Notes under the pieces: model-generated
What the model was told of the DNA's origin: nothing
Database searches by the model: none
What the model saw: only the letters and a program-made list of their open reading frames with translations
Source of the DNA: Synergistaceae bacterium
GTDB taxonomy: Bacteria; Synergistota; Synergistia; Synergistales; Aminobacteriaceae
DNA length: 64,000 nt
Assembly (NCBI GenBank): GCA_018436785.1
Contig: JAHDKR010000004.1
Coordinates: 1-64,000 of the forward strand
Direction of reading: 5' to 3'
Made by a program: the position numbers and the translations under genes
Shown: piece by piece, positions 25,843 through 34,564 of the stretch
Layout: every line of letters begins with the position of its first letter
Position numbering within the stretch: the first letter of the stretch is position 1

Positions 25843-27011
25843 GCAGGAAGATCGCTTTGCTGACCAACGGCCCCGGAGAGCTCTGGGGGTGGGTTCGCCC
25901 CTTTGCTGCGGAGCTGCTTCGCCGCTGCTGGGACGTGTCGCTCAGGATTCTTCCCTGTCAGTTCGCGTCGGGGGAAGAGCGCCGCATCGCGCTCGCTCTC
26001 GGTATTCCGGATGTGTCCGGACCGGAATCGTCTCTCCGGACGGCGCTCTCCCTGCGGAAATTCGGGAAAGGGGCGAACGGAACCCCTCCCGACGCGGTGG
26101 TGCAGCTCGGCGGCGACCTGCTCTGGGGGCGGATGCTTGCCGCGAGCGCCCGGGCGCCGCTCTTCTGTTACTCGTACGGGCGAAAAAACGGGATAGAACG
26201 CTGCGCCGCCCTCTTTACCGCCTACAGAGAGATGGCGGAGTCGATCGCCTCCTCCGGCGAGGGGCAATCGCTGCAACGGACAGGACGAATTCTCCTGGCG
26301 GGCGATCTTGCCGCCGAGCTGCCGGATACTTTCGTGCACGCGCCCGACGGCGAAGACCGCATACCTGAGGGACGTCCAAGAGTTGCCTTCTTCCCCGGAA
26401 GCCGGGAACACATCAGGGAGTACGCTGTGCCGCTGATACGCGAGCTTGCTGCGGCGCTGCGAGAGTCGTTCCCTGCGCTTGACGCCCGCATTATTCTTTC
26501 TCCCTTCGCTTCGGCCGGGGAGGAGGAAGCGTTCCGTCGCTCCGGAGACCTGATCCCGGTGCGAGGAGGAAGCAAAGAGTCGCTCCGGGGCCTTGATTTC
26601 GCTGTGACGCAGCCGGGAACGAACACGCTCGAACTGATGCACTGTGCCGTTCCCTTTCTCGTCGCGGTTCCGTTTTCTTCACTTCGCCATATTCCGCTGC
26701 CCGGCGTCGCCGGAGCGCTGGCCAACATTCCGCTGATCGGCCCTGCGCTGCGCGAAGCCGCGCTCAAGGCGAAAGGGCGCCGGACGGGGTTTGTGGCCTG
26801 GCCGAACCGCCTCGCAGGGCGCCAAGTTGTTGATGAACTGATCGGCGATATCTCTGCGCGGGATGTTGCCCGGGTCGTCGGGGGGCATCTTCTGGACGGC
26901 GAGTACCTCGCCCGGACGAGGAAGTCGCTCGCCGCGCTCTCTTCCTCCGCGCCCCGGAACGCCGCCGTATTCATGGCCGATCATATTGAAAGGATGCTTG
27001 CTGAACGATGA
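25839..27011 (+). CDS. LpxB-related glycosyltransferase paralogue of unknown specificity
   Basis: 390 residues from a GTG overlapping the lpxB stop (GTGA). The fold and C-terminal motifs follow LpxB: VAFFPGSREHIREYAVPLIR, VTQPGTNTLELMHCAVPFL, and FVAWPNRLAGRQVVDELIGD, which aligns with ISLPNILAGRDVYPELLQ of lpxB next door. The N-terminal GELSGD motif of true LpxB is replaced by LLTNGPGELWGW, so it is probably not a second lipid-A-disaccharide synthase. It lies between lpxB and msbA with 4-bp overlaps on both sides, which points to lipid A or a related glycolipid. Confidence 0.8.
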   Translation: MSRKIALLTNGPGELWGWVRPFAAELLRRCWDVSLRILPCQFASGEERRIALALGIPDVSGPESSLRTALSLRKFGKGANGTPPDAVVQLGGDLLWGRMLAASARAPLFCYSYGRKNGIERCAALFTAYREMAESIASSGEGQSLQRTGRILLAGDLAAELPDTFVHAPDGEDRIPEGRPRVAFFPGSREHIREYAVPLIRELAAALRESFPALDARIILSPFASAGEEEAFRRSGDLIPVRGGSKESLRGLDFAVTQPGTNTLELMHCAVPFLVAVPFSSLRHIPLPGVAGALANIPLIGPALREAALKAKGRRTGFVAWPNRLAGRQVVDELIGDISARDVARVVGGHLLDGEYLARTRKSLAALSSSAPRNAAVFMADHIERMLAER

Positions 27012-28762
27012 CCTCCGAAGAGAAAACCGCTTCCCCTTCTCCGTATCTTCGGCTGCTCGCCTACGCCCGCCCCTACTCGCGCAGGTTCTTCCTTGCGCTG
27101 GGGTGCATGGTTGCGGCCTCGGCCTGCAACGTCGTGCCGCCGTGGCTGCTCAAGAACGTCGTGGACGACGTCCTGATCGCCAAGAACCTTGCCATGCTCA
27201 ACGCGCTTCCTTTCATCCTCGTGGCGCTCTTCGCCGGGAAAGGGATCGCCTCGTACGGGCACCAGTACCTGATGAACTGGGTAGGGCAAAACGTCGTGAT
27301 GGATTTACGCCTTCGGCTCTACGACCATCTCCAGCGGATGTCGCTGAAGTACCTCTACGGCAAGCGCCTCGGAGAGCTGATGTCGCGTATCACGAACGAC
27401 GTGACCATCCTCCAGAATCTGGTCACGTCCGTACTGGTCAATCTTGTCGTGCAGGCGGCGACCTTCCTGGGAATGATCGGCTTTCTCCTGTACATCAACT
27501 GGAAGCTCACGCTTATCACCTTCGCTATTCTCCCGCTTACCGTGCTCATCCTGGACCGTGCCGCGAAGAAGCTCCGCGGGGTGGGGCACGCCATACAGAG
27601 CGAGCTGGCGACGCTCTCCTCGGTCGTGCAGGAGGCATTCGGCGCGATCAGGATTGTGCGCTCCTTCGCGACCGAGGATCTGGAGCTCGCCCGGTTCAGG
27701 AACAGCAACCGCGACAACTTCCGCGCAGTGATGCACGGCGTCCAGGTGCAGTCGGCCCTCGCCGGAATCATAGAGGTCGTCCTCATCGCGGCGCTTGCGC
27801 TCATCCTCTGGCTCGGAGGCAAGGACGTCGTCGGGGGCGAGCTCACTCCCGGCGAACTGATCGCCTTTCTCGGTTATCTGGGGTTCCTTGTGCAGCCCAT
27901 TCGTGTGTTCACCTCGGTGGTCAGTTCCATGCAGATAGGGCTTGCCGCCACGGACAGGATCTTCGCCCTGCTCGATGCGCCGGAGGACATCGTCTCCCCG
28001 GACAACCCGACGCCGCTCGGGGCGATCGAGGGAAGCGTCACCTTCAGGCACGTCTGTTTTTCGTACGTCAAGGGGCAGGAGGTTCTCAGGGGGATCAACC
28101 TCGACGTCCGTCCCGGGGAGAAGATCGCCATCGTCGGCCCGACAGGCTCGGGCAAATCCACGCTGGCCGATCTCATTCCCCGCTTCTACGATCCCGACAG
28201 CGGGACGGTCTCCGTCGACGGCACGGATGTGCGCACCGTCAATCTTCGGGAACTTCGAAAGCAGATCGGCGTGGTGCACCAGGATTCGCTGCTGCTGCGC
28301 GGCTCAATCGCCTTCAACATATCGTACGGCCTGCCCGGACTCTCCCTGGAGGAAATCGTCAAAGCCGCGGAGATAGCGGGTATTCACTCCTTCATAGAAT
28401 CGCTCCCTAAAGGGTACGACACCGAAGTCGGCGAACGCGGGGTTACTCTCAGCGGCGGACAGCGGCAGCGCATCGCCATAGCCCGGGCCGTGGTACGGAA
28501 TCCGAGGATCCTCATCCTTGACGAGGCGACGTCCTCTCTCGACATGGAGGTCGAGCGTCTGGTCCAGAAGGCGATGAACAAGGCCATGGAGGGACGCACC
28601 TCCTTTGTCATCGCGCATCGCCTCTCCACGGTCCGGAACGCGGACAGGATCGTCGTGCTTGACGAGGGGCGCATCGCCGAGCAGGGGACGCATGAAGAGC
28701 TGCTCGCGCGCAACGGTCTCTATCACCGCCTGTGCGCCCTCGGGGAGACAGCTGCTCCATGA
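27008..28762 (+). CDS. msbA: MsbA-type ABC exporter (lipid A flippase)
   Basis: 584 residues: a transmembrane domain of six helices (about 20-320) fused to an ATPase domain. Walker A is GPTGSGKSTL near residue 375, the signature LSGGQRQRIA, Walker B ILILDEATSSLD, and the H-loop FVIAHRLST. This half-transporter dimerises and, in the MsbA family, flips Kdo2-lipid A across the inner membrane. Position between two lipid A genes, with ATGA overlaps at each end, supports that substrate over drugs. Confidence 0.93.
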   Translation: MTSEEKTASPSPYLRLLAYARPYSRRFFLALGCMVAASACNVVPPWLLKNVVDDVLIAKNLAMLNALPFILVALFAGKGIASYGHQYLMNWVGQNVVMDLRLRLYDHLQRMSLKYLYGKRLGELMSRITNDVTILQNLVTSVLVNLVVQAATFLGMIGFLLYINWKLTLITFAILPLTVLILDRAAKKLRGVGHAIQSELATLSSVVQEAFGAIRIVRSFATEDLELARFRNSNRDNFRAVMHGVQVQSALAGIIEVVLIAALALILWLGGKDVVGGELTPGELIAFLGYLGFLVQPIRVFTSVVSSMQIGLAATDRIFALLDAPEDIVSPDNPTPLGAIEGSVTFRHVCFSYVKGQEVLRGINLDVRPGEKIAIVGPTGSGKSTLADLIPRFYDPDSGTVSVDGTDVRTVNLRELRKQIGVVHQDSLLLRGSIAFNISYGLPGLSLEEIVKAAEIAGIHSFIESLPKGYDTEVGERGVTLSGGQRQRIAIARAVVRNPRILILDEATSSLDMEVERLVQKAMNKAMEGRTSFVIAHRLSTVRNADRIVVLDEGRIAEQGTHEELLARNGLYHRLCALGETAAP

Positions 28763-31155
28763 ACGGCGCGGGAGGCGTGCGAAGGCGTTTCTCTCCGGCG
28801 AATGTGATCCAAAGCATCCGCTCTTCGGTCGGCGTCGCCCTCGGAAGCTACCTCTCCTTCGCCCGTGGAGAGACGCGCTTTTCCCCGTGGATTCTTGTTT
28901 ATCCGTTCGGCCTGATTGCCAGGATGGTTGTCGCCGGTCGAAATTTCGCTTTCGATCACGGCCTGATCCGCTCGGAGGAACCTCCGCTTCCTGTGGTGAG
29001 CGTCGGGAACATCACGCTGGGAGGGACGAACAAGACGCCGTTCGTTGAGATGCTCTGCCGTATGTTCCAGGAGGCGGGCGTGACGCCCGGTATCATCAGC
29101 AGAGGGTACGGGGGGCGAACCGTCGATCCTGTGGTAATCAGTGCGGAGGAGATATCCTCTGGAGCTGCTTCCGAAAAGACGCTCTCCCGATACAGAGATC
29201 TTGTCGGCGACGAACCGCTTCTTCTGGCTTCGCGCCTCCCGGAGGTTTCCGTTGCGGTCTCCAAAGATCGTCTGCGCGACGTCGACGTCCTTTCCGAGCG
29301 GAACGTACAGCTTATCGTGGCCGACGACGCCTTTCAGCACCGAAGGATGGGGCGCGACGCGGACATCGTGCTTGTCGACGCGTGCTGCCCGTTCGGCAAC
29401 GGATGGATTGCGCCGGCCGGTATTCTCAGAGAATCGCCGTCGGTGCTTGCGAGGGCGTCCGCCGTCGTCGTCACCAAGTCGGACCAGGTCGAGCCCGAGC
29501 GCCTGGAGCGTCTTGTCGGGGAACTTTCTCGCTTCGTCCCGAAGGAACGGCTGTTCTTCTCACGCATCTCGCTGCTCAACTGGAGGCGTTGGAACGGGGG
29601 GTGGAAAGACGCGGCCGGAGAACGACCGGACTCGGTGCTCGCGTTCTCGGCCATCGGCAGTCCGGAGAGCTTTCGCCGTTCTTTGGAAGCCGGAGGCGTC
29701 GACATTCTGAAGGAACACCGCTTTAAAGATCACTACCGCTACCGGATGGAGGACATGGCCGCGCTGGAGGCTTCTTTGGAGGAGTGCGGCGCGTCGTGCA
29801 TGGTCTGTACCGAAAAGGACGTCTACAATCTCCCTCAGGAGTGGCGCCCAACACGTGATATTCTGGTTCCGTTCATCTCCACCGTGCTCGACGAGGAGGC
29901 GCGATTCAGGGAGTGCCTTCTGGAAGCCCTGCGCCCCCGGATGGTGGTCGCGTCCAACGGGTACGGCGAGGACTCGATGGGCGTGCTGCTCGCCAGGAAG
30001 CTCAAGGAGCGTTTTCCGTCCGCGTCGGTTTCGGCGTTCCCCATCGTCGGAAGGGGCGAGCACTACATGAAGGAGGGAATCCCGATCGACTCCGTTCCCT
30101 CCGACTCGCCGAGTGGCGGAGTGATCAAGTACCGGTTTGCCGACCTCTGGCGGGATCTGCGTTCCGGCCTTCTTCGTTCGATAGCCCGCCAGATGGGGGC
30201 GTGGAAGCTGCTCCGCGGGCGCATCAGGACCCCGTTGTGCGTCGGCGACGTCTACCTTTTGCTCCACGCGCTCTTCGGACAGGGGCAGCTCCCCGTCCTC
30301 ATCGCGACGGCGAAGACGGTCTACCTCAGCGGTCACTGGAGGCTCGAACGATTCCTCATCAAACGCAGGAGCCGGATGGCGTGGACCCGCGACCGGGATA
30401 CGGCCGAGGAGCTGCGGCACTCAGGCGTTCAGGCTCGCTTCGACGGTAATCCCATAATGGACATTACGTGTGATAATACTATCGAGCCGGTCTCCTGGGG
30501 AAGTGAGAACGCGCCGCGTATCCTGCTTCTTCCCGGGAGCAGGCGACGGGCGTATGACGATCTTGTTCTCCTGTTGCAGGCCGTAGAGCGCATACACGCT
30601 ATGCTTTCGGAAGGAGCGTCCTACCTTATGGTCGTCGCGCCCACTCTCGACACGGAAAAACTGCTGAAAGCCTGCGAGCGCGTTCCCGCGACGGAGGAAG
30701 GACAGTGGACTTCTTTCGGCGGAGAACACGCGCCGGGAGTACGGAAAGGAACCTGTGAAATTCGCTTTTTCTTCGGTCCCCTTCCGGCGGTGGCCGGCAG
30801 AGCGCACCTTCTTGTCGGGCTCGGAGGGACCGCAAATCAGGTATGCGCAGGGATGGGGGTTCCCGTGGTCTCCATCGAGGAGAAGGGGAAGTTCGTCCAG
30901 AAGAAGCTCCTCGGCGATTCCGAGGTGCTTGTCCCCCCGCAGTCGCAGGCGCTTGCGGAAGCCGCGGTGCGCATTCTCTCCGACGAGCCGCTCCGGCTGC
31001 GTATGGCCGCCGAAGGCATGGCGCGGCTGGGGGGGCCGGGAGCTCTGGACAAGGTTGTGGAGTACGCGGCCTCCAGGATGGGGTGGGACCTTCGCGTCCG
31101 CCTGTATGAAACGCTCGCGGGGTGCTGGGGCGCGTTCGACGGAAGACGTCCTTGA
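28759..31155 (+). CDS. lpxK: Fusion: tetraacyldisaccharide 4'-kinase (LpxK) + C-terminal LpxB-related domain
   Basis: 798 residues from the ATG at 28759, which overlaps the msbA stop. Residues 1 to about 390 are LpxK: an N-terminal membrane-associated helix (FSPWILVYPFGLIARMVVAG), the nucleotide loop GNITLGGTNKTP (83-94), IISRGYGGR, VADDAFQHRRMGRD and MVCTEKDVYNLP. From about residue 395 a second domain begins, MVVASNGYGEDSMGVLLARK, with LLPGSRRRAYDDLVLLLQ and LVGLGGTANQVCAGMG, which resembles LpxB-related (GT-B) proteins found stand-alone in other phyla. LpxK is normally about 330 residues and separate. The P-loop has Asn where Gly normally precedes Lys. No stop codon or frame break separates the two halves. 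Confidence 0.88.
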   Translation: MNGAGGVRRRFSPANVIQSIRSSVGVALGSYLSFARGETRFSPWILVYPFGLIARMVVAGRNFAFDHGLIRSEEPPLPVVSVGNITLGGTNKTPFVEMLCRMFQEAGVTPGIISRGYGGRTVDPVVISAEEISSGAASEKTLSRYRDLVGDEPLLLASRLPEVSVAVSKDRLRDVDVLSERNVQLIVADDAFQHRRMGRDADIVLVDACCPFGNGWIAPAGILRESPSVLARASAVVVTKSDQVEPERLERLVGELSRFVPKERLFFSRISLLNWRRWNGGWKDAAGERPDSVLAFSAIGSPESFRRSLEAGGVDILKEHRFKDHYRYRMEDMAALEASLEECGASCMVCTEKDVYNLPQEWRPTRDILVPFISTVLDEEARFRECLLEALRPRMVVASNGYGEDSMGVLLARKLKERFPSASVSAFPIVGRGEHYMKEGIPIDSVPSDSPSGGVIKYRFADLWRDLRSGLLRSIARQMGAWKLLRGRIRTPLCVGDVYLLLHALFGQGQLPVLIATAKTVYLSGHWRLERFLIKRRSRMAWTRDRDTAEELRHSGVQARFDGNPIMDITCDNTIEPVSWGSENAPRILLLPGSRRRAYDDLVLLLQAVERIHAMLSEGASYLMVVAPTLDTEKLLKACERVPATEEGQWTSFGGEHAPGVRKGTCEIRFFFGPLPAVAGRAHLLVGLGGTANQVCAGMGVPVVSIEEKGKFVQKKLLGDSEVLVPPQSQALAEAAVRILSDEPLRLRMAAEGMARLGGPGALDKVVEYAASRMGWDLRVRLYETLAGCWGAFDGRRP

Positions 31156-31199
31156 CCGCTGTTCGAAATGATTATTGAGAATCAGGAGATGATGCAGCA

Positions 31200-32165
31200 G
31201 TGAATACTTCCTCATGCGCCTCGGAGCGCATCTCTGTTCCGGAGGGAACGGGTGTTTGTTCGGAGCCGGTTGTCCGCATAGCGGATACCTCGCCCGAGAA
31301 ACTGTGGGATTTTTCGATAGGGAGAGGAGAACTCACACTCATCGCAGGTCCGTGCTCCCTGGAGACGCCGGAACTGGGACTCGAGATCGCCGAGACGGTG
31401 CGGGACATCTGCGCGTCCCTCGGGGTGCGCTATATCTTCAAGGCCTCTTTCGACAAGGCGAACCGCACCTCCCTGTCCGGTTTCCGCGGTCCGGGGCTCG
31501 ACGCCGGGCTCGAACAGCTCGCGGAGATACGCCGCAAGGCGTCGGTTCCGGTGCTCACGGATATTCACGAATCGTGGCAGGCCGAGCCCGCGGCGCGCGC
31601 CGTCGACGTCCTGCAGATTCCGGCGTTTCTCTGCCGCCAGACAGACCTCCTGCTCGCCGCTGCCGGAACCGGGAAGCCGCTCAACGTCAAGAAGGCGCAG
31701 TTTTTGGCGCCGGGCGACATGAAGCACGTGGTGGAGAAGTGCCGCAGCGGAGGCTGCTCCGGCCTGATGCTCTGCGAACGCGGCACCTTTATGGGGTACG
31801 GCCAGCTCGTGGTCGATATGCGCTCCCTGCCCCTCATGCGCGCGCTTGGATGCCCTGTCGTCTTCGACGCCACGCACAGCGTCCAGATGCCCGGCGCCGC
31901 GGGCGGCGCGAGCGGGGGCGACAGACGTTTTGTCCTCCCTCTTGCCCGGAGCGCCGTGGCTGCCGGTATCGACGCGCTCTTTCTGGAGACGCACCCCCGC
32001 CCCGAGAAGGCGAAGAGCGACGGTCCGAACCTCGTCCCCCTGGGGAAGATGCGCTTTCTCCTTGAACAGCTCGCCGAACTGCACGCCTTTGTTCGCGAAC
32101 GATTCGGCCGTCTCTCCCTGGAGTGGGCGGACGAACACGCAGCCGAAAACAAAGGGGGACGCTGA
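31200..32165 (+). CDS. kdsA: 3-deoxy-8-phosphooctulonate synthase
   Basis: 321 residues from a GTG at 31200 with AGGAG upstream. The DAHP/KDOPS barrel begins LIAGPCSLETPELGLEIAE; YIFKASFDKANRTS, GLEQLAEIRRKASVPVLTDIHE, FLCRQTDLLLAAA, VNVKKAQFLAP-like LNVKKAQFLAP, LCERGTFMGYG, VFDATHSVQ and LFLETHPRPEKAKSDGPN are all KdsA motifs. It condenses PEP with arabinose-5-phosphate. Asn is absent and Cys present (GPCS) at the site typical of the metal-dependent class. The N-terminus carries about 40 extra residues, so a later start is possible. Confidence 0.95.
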   Translation: MNTSSCASERISVPEGTGVCSEPVVRIADTSPEKLWDFSIGRGELTLIAGPCSLETPELGLEIAETVRDICASLGVRYIFKASFDKANRTSLSGFRGPGLDAGLEQLAEIRRKASVPVLTDIHESWQAEPAARAVDVLQIPAFLCRQTDLLLAAAGTGKPLNVKKAQFLAPGDMKHVVEKCRSGGCSGLMLCERGTFMGYGQLVVDMRSLPLMRALGCPVVFDATHSVQMPGAAGGASGGDRRFVLPLARSAVAAGIDALFLETHPRPEKAKSDGPNLVPLGKMRFLLEQLAELHAFVRERFGRLSLEWADEHAAENKGGR

Positions 32166-32166
32166 G

Positions 32167-33222
32167 ATGTTCTGCCTTCCGTGGGAGCGCGAGGGACGAT
32201 GTCTCTCCGACGTTGAACTCCTGGAAACGGGGAGGGGAATTCTGCACGCCGAGGCGGCCGAGATAGAAAGGGCCGCGCAGCGAACGGACATGGAGCTGGT
32301 GAAGGCCGCGCGTATCGTACACTCCTGTACCGGCAGGCTCGTGGTAGTGGGCATGGGCAAGTCGGGGATCATCGGGAGGAAGATAGCGGCGACGCTCGCC
32401 TCCCTGGGTACTCCCTCCTTCTTCCTCCACGCCGCCGAAGGATCGCATGGCGATCTCGGCATGGTCTGCCGCGACGACGCGGCGCTCTTCATCAGCAACA
32501 GCGGAACCACGGCGGAGGTCGTCTCGCTGCTCCCGCACTTCAAACGCCTCGGCGCGCCGATCATCGCCATCACCGGAGGACTGAACTCCCCTCTGGCGAA
32601 AAACGCCGACGCCGTGCTCGACTCCTCGGTGCGTTCCGAGGCTGGCATCACCGCGTGCGCGACGCCCCTCGAACCGGGAGAACGCGATCAGGACGCGCTC
32701 AACCTCGCCCCCTTGTGCAGCACGACGTTGCAGCTCGCACTCGGCGACGCGCTCGCAGGGATGGTGACGGAGCTTCGGGGCCTCCGGCCGGAGGACTTCG
32801 CCCTCTTCCATCCGGGGGGGGCCCTGGGCCGCAGGTTGCTCACCAGAGTGGGCGACGTCATGGGGACGGGGGAGAAACTGCCGCTTGTCGGCATGAACGT
32901 CTCGGTGAGCGACGCGCTCTTCGAGATGACGAGCAAAGGGTACGGCGCGACGGTCATCGTCGACGAACAGGGCGAGATCGCGGGCGTCTTCACCGACGGC
33001 GACCTGCGGCGGCTCATCGGTTCAAGAGGCGTGGAGTGTCTCTCGCTGGAAGTGGGGAGCGTCATGACCAGAAATCCGCTGATTATCCAGCCGGACAAGC
33101 TGGCCGTCGAAGCGGTGCGCGTGATGGAGCGGCGGGAGATCTCCGCGATCATCGTAGTGGAGGGAAAGCGCCCCGTCGGCATTCTGCATCTTCACGAACT
33201 GCTTCAGGCGGGGGTGGCCTGA
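32167..33222 (+). CDS. kdsD: Arabinose-5-phosphate isomerase (SIS + two CBS domains)
   Basis: 351 residues from the ATG at 32167, one base after the kdsA stop. The SIS domain (about 35-185) has VVGMGKSGIIGRKIAATLAS, SHGDLGMVCRDDAALFISNSGTT and ALFHPGGALGRRL, all typical of KdsD/KpsF. Two CBS domains follow (about 220-345), ending in VMERREISAIIVVEGKRPVG. It converts ribulose-5-phosphate to arabinose-5-phosphate, the Kdo precursor used by the preceding kdsA. Complete and canonical. Confidence 0.95.
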   Translation: MFCLPWEREGRCLSDVELLETGRGILHAEAAEIERAAQRTDMELVKAARIVHSCTGRLVVVGMGKSGIIGRKIAATLASLGTPSFFLHAAEGSHGDLGMVCRDDAALFISNSGTTAEVVSLLPHFKRLGAPIIAITGGLNSPLAKNADAVLDSSVRSEAGITACATPLEPGERDQDALNLAPLCSTTLQLALGDALAGMVTELRGLRPEDFALFHPGGALGRRLLTRVGDVMGTGEKLPLVGMNVSVSDALFEMTSKGYGATVIVDEQGEIAGVFTDGDLRRLIGSRGVECLSLEVGSVMTRNPLIIQPDKLAVEAVRVMERREISAIIVVEGKRPVGILHLHELLQAGVA

Positions 33223-33223
33223 G

Positions 33224-34564
33224 CTGGGTACGGACTCGCTCACCCGGAGAGCGGGAAAAGGGTTCTACAGAGTCTGTACCTCCGCAGCCTACCCTCTCCT
33301 GCTCCCGTGGCTTCTCAGGAAGTACACGGAGGGGCTGGACGAGCGCAGAGGCGTCTATCCGGAGGAGAAACGTCAGGCGTTCTCCGGAGGCCTGCTCTGG
33401 ATTCACGCAGTCTCGGTGGGGGAGGCCCAGTCCGCATGGCCTCTGTTGGACGCGTTGCGCCCCGCAGGAGGGGAGAAGAATCTCTTCCCCGTCCTCCTCT
33501 CCACGACGACGACGACCGGCAAGGAGATGGCCTTCCGCCTTGCGGACGGTCTTTTCGAGCGGCATATCTACTATCCGTGGGATATCCCGCGCATCGTGAA
33601 CCGCGCCCTCGACGCGATCAGGCCGAGGGGGTACGCGACCATGGAGACCGAGATCTGGCCGAACATGCTCTTTTCGCTCGCCCGCAGAGGCGTCCCGGCG
33701 TTTCTCGTAAACGGCCGCTTTTCGGAGCGTACCGCACGCACCATGCGGAAGCATCCATCTTTCTGGAGAATGGTGTATGATTGTTTCACGCTGCTCCTCG
33801 TCCGTTCGGAGACCGACAAAGAGATGCTTCTTTCACTCGGCGTTCCCGCAGAGAGGGTTCGTGTCACCGGAGACTGCAAGGTGGATGCGCTCTTGCTTCG
33901 CAGGAGAAATGCATGTCTCGGGCCTCTCGAAGCTCTTTTCGGCGTTCGGGATCTTGCGCACGACGACGCGAAGAGACACTCGGAGCGTGATCCGCTCTTT
34001 CTCGCCGGAAGCACCCATGAAGGCGAGGAGGCGATCGTGCTCGACGCCTTTATGCACGTTCGGCGCGTCTTTCCCTCTGCACGCCTGGTGATTGCGCCGA
34101 GACATCCGGAGCGGGCGGACGGCGTGCGCGCACTGGCTTCGGAGGTTGCGCCGAGCGCTTTGCTTTCGGATGTGGAGCGGCAGACGGCATCCTCAAGACC
34201 TGATATCGTGGTGGTGGACCGTATCGGCGTGCTCTTCGACCTGTACGGCGTCGTGGACGCCGCGTTCATCGGCGGAAGCCTTGTGGACAAGGGCGGACAG
34301 AACATCCTCGAACCGGCGGCCTTCGGGACGCCGCTCTCCCACGGGCCCTACATGAGGGATTTCGTCGAGGCGGCGAAGGATCTGGGAGCTCTGGGTATAG
34401 CAACCCGTGTCGGGGACGCCTCGGAGATTGCCGCGCACTGGGAAGCAAGTATGAAACCGGAGCGCCGGGCAGCAGTCCGTGAGAGTGCGGAGCGTTACTT
34501 CCGCGCTTCCGGAGGAGCTGCCCGGCTCTCGGCAGACGAGATAAACGGAGTGATACTGCGATGA
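33224..34564 (+). CDS. waaA: Kdo transferase WaaA (KdtA), apparently CTG start
   Basis: The WaaA frame has conserved N-terminal sequence well before its first ATG/GTG/TTG: residues encoded from 33224 read as a hydrophobic anchor segment (SAAYPLLLPWLLRKYTEG) then LLWIHAVSVGEAQ. The first standard start, GTG at 33416, lies inside HAVSVGE, which is part of the fold. The only plausible start is CTG at 33224, one base after the kdsD stop, with GGGGGTGG about 6 bp upstream, giving 446 residues, normal for the family. Further motifs: ATMETEIWPNML, AFLVNGRFSER, FLAGSTHEGEEAIVL, APRHPERA and FIGGSLVDKGGQNILEPAAFG. It adds Kdo to lipid A at the inner membrane. Confidence 0.88.
   Translation: MGTDSLTRRAGKGFYRVCTSAAYPLLLPWLLRKYTEGLDERRGVYPEEKRQAFSGGLLWIHAVSVGEAQSAWPLLDALRPAGGEKNLFPVLLSTTTTTGKEMAFRLADGLFERHIYYPWDIPRIVNRALDAIRPRGYATMETEIWPNMLFSLARRGVPAFLVNGRFSERTARTMRKHPSFWRMVYDCFTLLLVRSETDKEMLLSLGVPAERVRVTGDCKVDALLLRRRNACLGPLEALFGVRDLAHDDAKRHSERDPLFLAGSTHEGEEAIVLDAFMHVRRVFPSARLVIAPRHPERADGVRALASEVAPSALLSDVERQTASSRPDIVVVDRIGVLFDLYGVVDAAFIGGSLVDKGGQNILEPAAFGTPLSHGPYMRDFVEAAKDLGALGIATRVGDASEIAAHWEASMKPERRAAVRESAERYFRASGGAARLSADEINGVILR

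Noticed and set aside
33416-34564. waaA starting at GTG 33416
   Set aside because: That GTG encodes the valine in the conserved HAVSVGE motif and would delete the membrane anchor.
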